A DNA stretch of 64,000 bases from assembly GCA_003550325.1 (NCBI GenBank), contig QKWP01000077.1, forward strand, positions 475,997-539,996. The letters run 5' to 3'. The DNA comes from Gigaspora rosea (lineage: Eukaryota; Glomeromycota; Glomeromycetes; Diversisporales; Gigasporaceae). Below the pieces are notes generated by a model. It saw only the letters and a list, made by a program, of their open reading frames with translations. It was not told the origin of the DNA and ran no database searches. Made by a program: the position numbers and the translations under genes. Positions 9,693 through 20,278 of the stretch are shown piece after piece; positions within the stretch are counted from its first letter, which is position 1; the number at the start of each line of letters is the position of its first letter.

Positions 9693-11819
9693 ATGGATTT
9701 TAACATAACAAATAACGGAAAAATGGCTGCAAAATTCTTTACAAAACTTTCAAACGATTTAACAAATCTTCTTGAAACTGGTGAAGACCATGACGTAATA
9801 ATTGAAGTTGGTCAAAGGCCAAATCATCAAACTTTTAAGGCCCATTCAATTATATTAAATTCTAGATGCCCTTATTTCCGTGATAAATTGATTAAGAACG
9901 AAAATAATTCCATTAAAAATTTTAAAAATTCAAATATTTCAGCTGTTGATTTTAAAACCATTATCAGGTAATATTATTATTTTATTAATAACGAATTATT
10001 ATTAAATTCAATAAAATTTTAAACATAAATTTCATAAATTATATAGGTATATTTATGGTGGAATTGTCAAGTTCGAAAAAGTTAATGCGTCTACACTCCT
10101 TAGCCTTTTAACTACAGCGAATGAATTTGGACTTGAAGAGTTGACTAATCATCTACAATTACAATTGGTTAAAGATCATGCTTCCTGGATTCGTTTGCAT
10201 TTTTTTCAAATTCATAACTTAAGTTTTGAAAATGATAGCTTTGAAATTTTGCAACAATTTTGTAATAATATAATTGCTAAATATCCAAATATTTTATTTG
10301 ATTCTGAAGATTTTATAACTCTTCGAGAAAATGCTTTGGTTTCTCTCTTGAAGCTTGATAACTTACAAATAGATGAAGGAAAAATTTGGGATCGAGTTGT
10401 TAGATGGGGAATAGCTCAAAATCCTGAACTCAATTCCAATACAGATCCTACACAATGGTCTGATGAAAAATTATTATTATTAAAAACAGTTCTCAAAAAT
10501 TGTCTACCTCATATCAGGTACTTTCAAATTACTGGTGATGATATTATGAAGAAACTATTTCCATATCATCGAATCCTTGAGCCTAATTTGTGGAAAGATA
10601 TTATGACAAAATTTGAGGATCCAAATAAAGATAAGACTATCACTTCAACCATTTTACCTCCACGAGTAATTTCTGTTACTGTATTGCCACCAAGAAATGC
10701 TTTTGCTACGACTTCAAATCGTAAGTATAATAATTTGTCCTATTAATTTGTGTATGTTTGTTGGTGAGTTCTAGCATATCAACATATGTAGATATATCAA
10801 ATTCTTCTCTTACTGATTTTTGTCATAACAAGCAGAAATTGCTGGAACATCTACGGGGAATAACACCGTTTTTGCTTCAAATGCTGAAATCCAATCATGG
10901 ATTTCGGCAAAAGGATATAATCCAAAGACTTTTAACTACAACCCACCGCACGTAAGCGTTCATTTATACGCGTATCTTTAGCATGATATTTTGTGAATAA
11001 TTTTTGATTATTATTTTCAATTATCTAGGCGCGATTCTTTATAATTAAATCTTGTACAGGAGATGATATTCATAAATCGATTAAAGTATGTTCATTCTCA
11101 TTAATTATATAGAGATAGATTTGTTTTAATACGTTATTATAATTTTATTATTATAGTATGATATTTGGGCCAGCACAGATATCGGTAATCGTCGTTTGGA
11201 TAAGGCTTTTTGTGATAATGCAGATAAAGGACCAATTTATTTGTTTTTTAGTATTATTGCTAGGTGAATAATATGCGATTGATTAGATTGTATATAAAAT
11301 AATTCATTTTTCTATTTATTTAAATTTTGTTATTCAAAACTCATACTTATTATAATTCATTTAGTGGATATTTTTGTGGTATGGCGGAAATGCTTACTCC
11401 TGTAGATTATACAACAAGTGCTACCGTTTGGGCTCAAGATAAATGGAAGGGAGTAATTAAAGTTAAATGGATTTTCGTTAAAGATATTCCTAATAACCAG
11501 CTGAGTCATATTAAACTAGAGTATGTTTTGTAAAAATTCAAATTGTAATATATTTAATTTTCAATTAATTATGTGTTTAAATTTTTGCGAAATAAATTTC
11601 AGAAACAACGAAAATAAACCCGTCACATACAGTCGTGATACTCAAGAACTGTATCCTGAACCTGGTCGTGAAATGTTGAAAATATTTTTTGATTATCGTA
11701 ACAGATCATCAATACTCGATAAATTCGAATTTTATGACAAACGTGAAGTAGAAATGCGAAAAGATAAGATTGCATTGTTGAGACCAGCGAACCCTGGTGT
11801 AGTGACTACAAATCATTAG
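9693..11819 (+). CDS. BTB-BACK-YTH fusion protein (predicted m6A reader with BTB adaptor module), 7 exons
   Basis: Exons are 9693-9967, 10047-10720, 10836-10951, 11029-11085, 11157-11263, 11365-11520 and 11603-11819. Introns are 71-115 bases with GT..AG ends, and all junctions keep one frame, giving 533 residues ending at TAG. Residues about 1-125 are a BTB domain ([30 protein letters not shown]). Residues about 130-265 are BACK. A Pro/Ser/Thr linker follows, and residues about 340-500 are a YTH domain ([37 protein letters not shown]). The m6A cage is complete: W378, W432 and W437. By family knowledge, BTB-BACK proteins dock on cullin-3 and YTH domains bind N6-methyladenosine in RNA; the combined role is inference. 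The YTH frame has a stop at 10826-10828 and no Met before the domain, so it needs the upstream exons. Met11 is an alternative start. TLDc, the usual partner in these fungi, is absent. Confidence 0.87.
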
Positions 11820-12755
11820 AACATTGATTTAATATGAGATTGATCATAATTTATTTCTTATAAACATTTTTTTATAAATTTATAAATTGTTATTGAAAAA
11901 CCAAACCTTTCATATATCTTTATTACAATAATACAAAGGTATTCATATTCTCAATTTATGCAATAATCTTGTATGTATATGAATTCGATATAAATAAGGA
12001 TAGCTGCGTAAGATGGGATGCAGTGCAGAACCAGTATGAACACATAAAACTAAAATTCAGACTATTATATTTGAATATTTATTAATAAAGGTCTTAATTC
12101 TCATTAAATAGACTAACTTAAACGATATAGAGCAAATGTTATAAACTCGCATAACTTATTTTTTAGGTCATCTAGCAAGAAAATTTTTTTGATAAACAGA
12201 TTAACATATGATATTTTAAGGGGTTTAGACACGCTTATCAAAAAGTAATACGACGAAATATACGCACAAAATTTGAAAAAACACCAACTTGCCATCACTA
12301 TTCTAACTTCAACCGCAACATAAATCTTTCTATAATTAATATACAATAATCTCTTAAAAGGGTGGAAATATCTTTAGGGATTCAGAATCAGCTTATCAAC
12401 ACTATTGATTAATCAGTTTTTATTATATTAGTATTGTTACTTCAAATTGCATCAGGTCAAAACAATTCTAGTGACTTAATACCTATCTTTGGATTCAAAA
12501 TCCCAGTCGGCAAACGGTTTTTTTTTAATTTACGTAAATTAATAGACCCATGTTCACATCTAAGGCCATGCAAAGTTCGTTCTTCGGTTTGCATAGCATT
12601 GAATCAGAACATATTGTAGCTTGTGACAGATCATAATGAAATTTGAACTTATTTTATGTTGGGGCCTTTTATGTTAAGTTTTTTTTTATAGTTAAGTTAT
12701 GGTTTAGGGTTAGAATTATTAGGAAAAAAGCATAGGTGAATTTTGGTAGGACATA
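11820..12755. other. Downstream intergenic region, nothing identified
   Basis: AT-rich 3' flank of the BTB-BACK-YTH gene. The short ORFs here (77 codons on minus near 12.1-12.3 kb, 61 codons on plus near 12.4-12.6 kb) have no recognisable features and I do not accept them as genes. Confidence 0.4.
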
Positions 12756-12820
12756 TTGCCTTGAAAATCAAGTTATGAGACATAGTAAATTATAAGTCCT
12801 GTACTTGATTTTCAAGGCAA
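12756..12820. repeat. 18-bp perfect inverted repeat with 29-base loop
   Basis: ttgccttgaaaatcaagt at 12,756-12,773 pairs with acttgattttcaaggcaa at 12,803-12,820. It is a hairpin-forming remnant, possibly the core of a small foldback element. There is no run of T to suggest a pol III terminator. Confidence 0.6.
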
Positions 12821-13139
12821 AGACCTATATTGAGACCCCTAAATTTTGCAATGATCTGATTTCAGATCCAACTTGTTCATACACTTATAGTCAGAATACA
12901 AATAATAAGGAGTATAGTCATGAAAAAATTTATTTACTTTTTATAGTCTAAGTTCTAAGTACACTAGATAATGGTTTTAATATTATACTGATGTTAAATA
13001 AAAAAGATCAAGAGATAATGCAAATCCTGGAGTTTAAAGTTCAGAAATTCGCGGTTTATTCAGTCCAAATATTACCAATTATGTTTGTATTTTTATTTGG
13101 GCATCAATAAATTACCATATAACCAAATTCTACTTGTTT

Positions 13140-13290
13140 TGATAAGTTGATTCGTAGGCCTGACTTTAAGTCCAAGTAGCTTTGTGATCACGAGGTTGGT
13201 ACTATTCTGTGACATGATTTATAATGGATTTATATCGTCTGGCTTTAAGTCCAAGTGATTTTGAAATCACAAAGCTGACACTTTTTTTGC
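13140..13290. repeat. Short tandem duplication
   Basis: The phrase ctttaagtccaagt, followed by a ttt-rich stretch, gatcac/aatcac and a ctg/gttg-containing end, appears twice (about 13,163 and 13,242). It looks like two diverged copies of a unit of about 80 bases. Confidence 0.45.
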
Positions 13291-13481
13291 ACCCAGAAAA
13301 TGTATAGCTTTTTTTACATCAAATTTGAGTAGATGACAAGTAAGAAGCATATTCTGTTTTTTTTTTTTTTTTGTTTACAACGCTTTTTCTTTGACGACAA
13401 GATGGATGCTTCATTAAAAGTATAGATTAATTTTACATAAAATAAAAAATTTTATAAACTTTAGATCAATCTAATATACAG

Positions 13482-13560
13482 TCGTCTTCCCCTATAATCA
13501 CACAGTTGGGCACACCCTAATATGGTGATTATAAAGAGGAGTGATGTTATAATGTACCTC
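13482..13560. repeat. Pogo-like terminus, one end only
   Basis: tacagtcgtcttcccctata followed by atcac and a ggtgattataaagagg inverted partner resembles the termini of pogo/Tigger-type elements (compare 50,673-50,867). No matching opposite end was found, so this is probably a solo end. Confidence 0.35.
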
Positions 13561-13689
13561 TATATAACAAATTATAATTTATAAAAAAAAAGGTGATTTA
13601 GTAGAGGCATTTTAAAAAAATATTATATATGATCGTAAATAGTTGTTATATAGAAAGTCAAAATAATACTAAGTAAATCGATTTTTATG

Positions 13690-14160
13690 CAATAAAAAAT
13701 TGGATTACTTTTTATTAGTCTGTGTTTCATTTTACGTACCAGCTAAAAAATTTGTAGAAACGTAAAAAAAAATCGTATTAATGAAATGTCAACCGATTTA
13801 CATGAAAGTTTTAGAGTACATGTATTTTGTTCTCCTGATTAGTATTGTTTGGCTTTCATATATAGCAATGATCAATGATTGTATATAAAGATTTTTAAAA
13901 TTTATTTTAAAAAATTTTTATATACGATAATTGTTTGTTGCTATATAACTTATAAAAGTCAAGATAATACTAAGCAATTGACTTTTATCAATATAAAAAA
14001 TTGTTCAGAAGAACAAAATACATCTACTCTAAAAGTTTCATGTAAATTAGTTGACATTTCATTAATACGGTTTTATTTTATGTTTCTACAAAAAAATTAC
14101 ATTTTTTAGCTATATTTATAGATATGTAAAATGAAAAACATACTAATAAAAAGTAGTGCT
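13690..14160. repeat. Foldback repeat, about 150-bp arms
   Basis: Left arm 13,690-13,845 (ttttattagtctgtgtttca, gtagaaacgt, attaatgaaatgtcaac, tttacatgaaagtttt) is mirrored at 14,010-14,160. A shorter direct repeat (ataatactaag) flanks the arms. ORFs within are by-products of the repeat. Confidence 0.6.
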
Positions 14161-15960
14161 TCGATCCATAATCTGTCAAATTGGGATTGATCTGACAATT
14201 TGAATTAAATGTGGATATTTTTATCCATCAATTTGAGCGAATAGATCCATAATATTTCTTGGATTGCAGATGAGGATTATTCAGGTTATAATCCTGAATA
14301 AATATGTATGAGATTGCACTTTTTTTTAAATTTACTACGATAATTATTACATTATAAAACTGACAATTTTAAGGCGCATATAACTCTAACAAAGTTATCT
14401 ATATTTAAAACTTGATTCTGCAGTGCATAATAAAGTTGCTTCAGGGGATTTTTTTTATAAAATGGAATGTTCTTAAACATGTGTTAAATAACAAAGCACA
14501 AATTTCAAGTATGAAATATCTTTGGCACATGGGTATACAATAACACCAAAATACCAAGTCTAATATAACATATTATTAACACAAATCAATGAATTGTATA
14601 AATACATATTTTTGAATAATACATTTTGAAACAACTAATTTCAGAATTCACAAAAAACTTTTTTTTTATTTTGTAAAAAAATATTTATTGAGAATAAAAT
14701 GTTTTTAAATCTTATACTTTGAATTTGTTGCCAAAATCAAAATTTTATTTATTAGTGAACCACGTGCAGCAGCCAATTGTAACTTTCTTTCAATGTTTTT
14801 AATTTGATATCAAAAATAGATAATCAATTTTTACATTTATAATCTTTTTCTTTCCTTCAGAATTAACTGTATTTAAGTGAAGCATATAATGCATCTTAGC
14901 ATTATATACATGAAATAAAGACATTTTTTAATAAAATTACATAAATAAAAGTTTTTAATATAAATTACTGAATAAAATAGTTTTTTAAAAAAATATATAT
15001 GATAATTTTTTATTAGCTGTTTTTAAATAATATATTGTTTTTGTTAGATTATTATATTTTTGTTTATTAAATTCTAATACAATTAATTGTTAATTATTAT
15101 TAATAAAAATTGAAAATAAACTATATTTATCATGAAAGAATCTTGCTTCTGATGATATTTTTATTGTGCAATACATTTCTTTATTCATCTTAATATGAAA
15201 AGTATATTCATCTATTTGTTTAAATAATTTAACTCCTCTATAAGACAAAGAGACCATAAATTTAAATAAATTCAGAAAAGAAAATGAAAGTTTTATTTCA
15301 AATATATCTTTTTCTTTTAAATATTTCAGCTTCATTTTTATATAAATAAATTTTTATTTGGTAATTAACTGAATAAAAAATTAAATATTATCAAGAACAT
15401 AACAATTTTTACATAAATTATGTATAAGTTTTTTTGTTATATTTTTCTTTTACTTATAGTAATTAAATTCTTAGTAGGGTAACATAGTGATCAAGAACAT
15501 TACAACTCTAAGGTGCAGTAACCAACAAGCCAATCAAAGCCACTGCCATGTAGCAACTGATTGATGGTGCGGGCTACTGTGTTAGTCATTTTAGTTATGT
15601 GTGATAGTTAAAGTGGAATGTGATGTCAGACTCTCCAAGGTCTTAGGGATATGTGGCCAGATTTTTGAAAATTTGACCACATGCAGATATTTTTTGAAAT
15701 TTATTAGTAAAAGTCTCTGGTTTCACCTGAAAACAGTGTTTTTTCGGGAAAAAAATCAGGTTTTTTTAATTAAAATTACATTTTGTGTCAACTTTTTTTT
15801 TAGAAATTTACTAGTAGATCTAGAAAAATATGTGGCCAGATTTTTGACAATTTTTAAATATGAGGACAGATTTTTTAGAACGATTTTACCCTATTTGTAA
15901 CCTAATTTTATCAAAAATAGGTTACAAAATGAACCTAAAATTTAGCTTTTTGAAAACTTC
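14161..15960. other. AT-rich region, no supported gene
   Basis: ORFs of 81 codons (minus, 15,090-15,335) and 99 codons (plus, 15,601-15,900) are Phe/Lys/Ile-rich, as expected by chance in AT-rich DNA. The phrase gtggccagatttttga appears twice (about 15,653 and 15,832). Confidence 0.35.
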
Positions 15961-17960
15961 CAAAAAATGTCGACAAATAAAAAATTTAATAACTCTACCA
16001 ATTCTTATTCAAATACTATAAAATTTCACAAGAAAAATTTTATGACCATACTCAATAGTTTGTAGAATTTGAATATATATTAATATGTAGCTTTAAAAAA
16101 TCTGGCCTGTGATGGTAATTTTTCCATCTTTATTAAAATTGAAAATTTTAGAAAATCCAGAATCTGGATATAAAATGAAAAATTGTTGTTAATCGATGAA
16201 TATTTGACAAAATGTGCTGAAATTTTTATGGTAAACTCTTGAATACCTTTTCTATTAGCTTACTTAGTCAAATTTTTGAGGTTTCATCTTGAGAAATTCC
16301 TTCCAAAAGTATTTTAAGTTTAGGTGAAAACTTTCAAAAACATATGCATCTAAATTTACAAAAATGTTGATATCTTCACGAGTTTTCAACATTTTTTATG
16401 AAATTTGAGATTCACAAGTCTTCTTATAAATTTTTTTAGTTAGCATAGTAAAATTTTCCATAAAATTATTGCCTAACAGTAGGTTATTTTGAAAACATAT
16501 CTAAGAAAAAACTTGAAATTTTACTAATTTGCAAATAAATACAAAATTCAATAACTCTACCAATTCTTATCCAAAATTCATGAAATTTCACAGAAAAATT
16601 TTTATGACAATACTTTAATAGTTTGTAGAATTTGAATATATATTACTATGTAGCTTTAAAAAATCTAGCCTGCAATGGTGATTTTTCATCTTTATCAAGA
16701 TTGAAAATTTTAGAAAATTCTGAATCAGTAATTAAAATAAAAAATCATTGTTAACTAATAAATATTTGACCAAATGAGCTAAAATTTTTGTAGTAAACTC
16801 TTGAATACCTATTCTATTAGCTTACTTAGTCAAATTTTTAAGGGTTCATTTTAGAAAGTCTTTCTGAAAGCATTTGAAGTTTAGAAGAAAACTTGTAAAA
16901 ACATATGTGTCTGAATTTACAAAAACGTCTGAGATATGCGCTTCAAGTCTTGTTATAAAATTTTTTTTTAGTTAGCATAGAAAATTTTTCACAAATCATT
17001 GCATAACAGTGGGTTATTTTGAAAATATATATAAGAAAAAACTTGAAATTTTTACTAATTTGTAAATAAATGAAAAAATTCAATACCAATTCTTATTCTA
17101 ATTGTATAGAAAAAATTTTGTGATCATACTCTAATGGTTTGTAGAATTTGAACATATATTATTATATAGCTTTAAAAAATCTAGACTGTGATAGTGACTT
17201 TCCGTTTTTATCAAAATTGAAAATATTAGAAAATTCCAAATCTGGAAATAAAATGAAAAATCGTTGTTAATTGATGAATATTTGGCCAGATAAGCTAAAA
17301 TGTTTATGGTAAACTCTCGAATACCTACTCTATCAGTTTATTTAGTTGAATTTTTGATTCTGAAATCAGTTGAAGTTTAAGGGTAGGGTGAACATAGATC
17401 ATTTATCATATGATTTTAGTGGTAAAATGAGATTTATATAGAAAATAAAAATGTGCTACAAATAAAACTTTTTATAGCTATTATTAATTTAGCCAAAAAT
17501 TTTTATAATATATAGACAAAATACTCTTTTTATAATAGTAAAATTTTAATAAATATAGTATTTGAAAAAATTATACTTCTATATGTCGTAAAGTTTTTCT
17601 AAGTTGGCTCAAATTTTTCTAAGTTATACAAAAATAATTAATTCTAATTGGTTGAATCTATGTTGTTTACAGTTGTAATTGGTTGATCACCTGATTTTAT
17701 ATGATTACAACGTGATTACTATTAAAAATAATCTATATTCACCCTACTCTTAAAGGAAAACTTGCGAAAACATATGTGTTTGAATTTACAAAACATTAAT
17801 ATCTCCACGAGTTTTCAATATTTTTTATGAAAATTGAGATTCAAATGCTCTGAGATATGTGCTTCAAGCTTGTTTAAATTTTTTTTAGTTAGTATAGTAA
17901 ATATTCTTGTAAATCATTGCCAAATAGTGGGTTATTTTTGAAAAGTATTTAATAAAAACT
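15960..17960. repeat. Tandem repeat of about 0.54-kb units, three copies
   Basis: Landmarks recur at about 540-base spacing: accaattcttat (16,000; 16,560; 17,085), gtttgtagaatttgaa (about 16,058; 16,619; 17,148), ctttaaaaaatct (about 16,093; 16,653; 17,172), a-aactcttgaatacc (about 16,231; 16,796; 17,313). The third copy is split by the MITE at 17,381-17,749 and resumes at 17,754. No protein is encoded in any copy. Confidence 0.75.
17381..17749. mobile_element. 369-bp MITE in a TTAA target (piggyBac-like)
   Basis: TTAA at 17,377-17,380 and 17,750-17,753 flanks inverted ends GGGTAGGGTGAACATAGAT and, in reverse complement, GAGTAGGGTGAATATAGAT. The two other copies of the surrounding tandem repeat show the uninterrupted sequence (gaagtttagaagaaaactt near 16,877; taagtttaggtgaaaac near 16,315), so the boundaries are confirmed inside the window. 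TTAA duplication is the hallmark of piggyBac transposases; TTA-targeting PIF/Harbinger is an alternative. Confidence 0.75.
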
Positions 17961-18304
17961 TGAAACTTGAAATTTTATTTACTAATTTGTAATTTAAAAT
18001 TTACTATTTTGTAAATTTATAATTAGATCAACATTTACTAATTTGTAATTTTAAAATTTATCAATTCGTAAATTGCTTTAAGATCAGCTATCCAAAGGTT
18101 TAATTAATATTTTATTGTCTGAAGTATAGCAAAAAATGATATATAATATAGTAATAGACTAGATCTATTTTTAGATTTGATGAACATCAAATTATCTAAT
18201 TCATCTGTTTTAAAAATTGAACATTATTTACATAAATTTATCTAGCAAAACAAACATAGAAATATACTATAGAATTTATTTGTAAATTTATTAAAATAAT
18301 TATT

Positions 18305-18846
18305 TTATTTATTGTATTTTATGCACACAAATGAGTAATCAACTTGTGAGAGAATAAAAGTTAAAGTACAGAATACTGTTAATAAATTAATAAATAAAAT
18401 TTCAGTTATACGAAATTTTCTAAAATCAATAAGATGTGCATACAAAATTACAAATACTGGCTTTAAAAATTTGGTATAGATTATATGAGTATATTTATTG
18501 TTTAATAAATTAACTTTTTGCATAAATTCAAAAATTTTGTTTATAAATGGGTTGTTGAAATTTAAATTAGCAAATAAATTAACTTCATAGTTTTCAATAA
18601 ATTTGTTAAATTCTTCGAAATTTGCTGCTTTGTAACTTGTAGTACAATTTTAAAAGCATTATTCAATTTTGTTAATTCTTCAATTGTTTTAGTTAATTGA
18701 TTTAATTTATTAATTAATTTTTCAACTCTTTTTTGTAATGCAGTATTCGCTTGGTTCAAATCATTTTTGTCTTGCATTTTATTTAATATATTTTTATATT
18801 TTTGGTTCAAAATTTTGACACTAGTTAATTCCTGTTGGTCAGCCAT
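18305..18846 (-). pseudogene. Frameshifted coiled-coil protein gene, function unknown
   Basis: The ATG at 18,846-18,844 opens about 70 codons of heptad-rich, Lys/Leu/Asn-rich sequence (start MADQQELTSVKILNQ) that should form a coiled coil. Near 18,630 the frame must slip for coding to continue: the alternative frame reads on with FEEFNKFIENYEV and then a hydrophobic C-terminal part (LKPVFVILYAHLIDF, LFINLLTVFCTLTFI) to the stop at 18,305. Read together this is about 180 residues with one or two possible membrane segments. I do not recognise the family. It could be a recent pseudogene, a sequencing error, or a gene with a tiny unrecognised intron. No splice pair was obvious at the break. Confidence 0.4.
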
Positions 18847-18849
18847 TTT

Positions 18850-19731
18850 TATAGTTTAAAAATAACTTATTCTTTAAAAAAAATTCTAAATTTATTTTTA
18901 AACATTAAAGAAAATTCTTTATAATTTTATATTTTTTTTAAAAAAATATTAATGTTTAAAAACAAATACAAATTAAATACATCAGGAGTATCAAATATTT
19001 CTTATGATTCAACAAAAAAAGCTTAGGTTTACCAGAAATATAAAAACAATATAAACCATAGAAAGCGATTCTATGGTAAAAAAATAACAAAAATCTATTC
19101 AAACAAGTAATTAATTACAAACTAGAATATAAAAAAATATGGCTTAGCAAAAATAAACTATAAATACTCTCAATTGTCTCCTTCTTTTAGTAATTTAAAA
19201 TAAAAATCAGTAAATGACAAATAAATTATTTTAAAAAAAAACAAATTGAAACAAAAAAATGAAAAAATTTTATCAAATATTTATTATGAAAAAAAATTGC
19301 TTGAAATTAAGTTGAAAAATTCAATAATATATCACTTAGACAAAATCAAATCTTTTTACAAAATCCAAATTTTTATCAATATTTTATTAAAATAATTAAT
19401 GAAATTCTTTTTTTTTTGTAATTAATTAGAATTATCAAGTAATAAAGTCTTGATAAAATATCAAAATATGAAAGATGAAATTTTAAATTCACAGACTCCA
19501 AATCAATATATAATTAATCTTGCTATAAAATACAGCAAATATTAATTAAACCAGAATTATATTTAGAAATACCAGAACTTTTAAAGCCAATGTTATAGAA
19601 TGAAGTTCTAATTTTATTACTGTTAGATTCTATAGATTTTTACAATCAAAATGAGCTATAGTTTATTAAACAAATTAGTAATTGATTGGGTAATAATAGA
19701 TTGATACTTGTACAATATATAGTTTTTATAA
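18850..19731. other. AT-rich flank with a palindrome and short coding-like debris
   Basis: An A/T palindrome (attaaagaaaattctt... / ...aatattaatgtttaaa) spans about 18,870-18,960. Between 18,955 and 19,690 several stretches look like decayed coding sequence, such as one beginning MFKNKYKLNTSG, but no frame is maintained. Confidence 0.3.
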
Positions 19732-20002
19732 TTTTATTAGTTTTATTAGTTTTATTAGTTTTATTTTTTTTTTGTTTTTTTTTTGGCTTTGACAGTCTCG
19801 TCGGTGCTTTATTTTATATAATACTATTATAATACTTAAATACAATATTACAAATTTACTATACTGCAAATAAAAAGCCCGGCATCATCCGGTTGCTTCG
19901 TGAGTACCTAGATGCAACCTGTTACACTGGCTTACGGATAAGCCAGGTTTCTGTGTCAGCTCTGTCAAGAACCAAACCATAGTGGCTTGAAACACTTTTA
20001 AT
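19732..20002 (-). repeat. LINE 3' UTR and microsatellite tail
   Basis: On the minus strand, a GC-richer 3' UTR (about 20,000-19,870, including the self-complementary pair cctggcttatcc / ggataagccagg in cctggcttatccgtaagccag) leads into A-rich DNA. It ends in three to four units of AATAAAACT (19,732-19,776). A near-identical unit array occurs at 28,927-29,015. Tandem 3' tails made during target-primed reverse transcription are known for some LINE clades. Confidence 0.6.
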
Positions 20003-20269
20003 TTACTCCTCTATTGCCTTTGTCCAAAGAGAATCAACTTCTCTTTTTCTTGATGCTTTGGTATTACCTTTCTTAACAATATTTCGCTTTGGACCAACTA
20101 GCGCCGCAGTATTCTTCTTTTTGTCTTTGCCTGAAGGAAATGATCTTTTCATACTTCTTGTGATTCCTGATCTTTTTTCCCACTCTGTGACCTTTGTACA
20201 TCTTTCTCTCCAGATAGAGTCATGAAAGCCGTTTTGTATTGAAAAAAGAAAAATTTTAATACCGATCAA
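20003..20269 (-). pseudogene. LINE ORF2 C-terminal tail
   Basis: About 88 codons containing FHDSIWRERCTKVTEWEK followed by a Lys/Arg/Ser-rich tail, in a different frame from the RNase H segment just upstream. It looks like the basic C-terminus of the same polyprotein. The stop at 20,003-20,005 is probably the native one. No catalytic motif is present. Confidence 0.5.
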
Positions 20270-20278
20270 GAGATTCTT

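Noticed and set aside
10758..10955. 65-codon ORF between the BTB-BACK and YTH parts
   Set aside because: It is in a different frame from the YTH domain and overlaps exon 3, whose YTH-frame continuation is far better supported.
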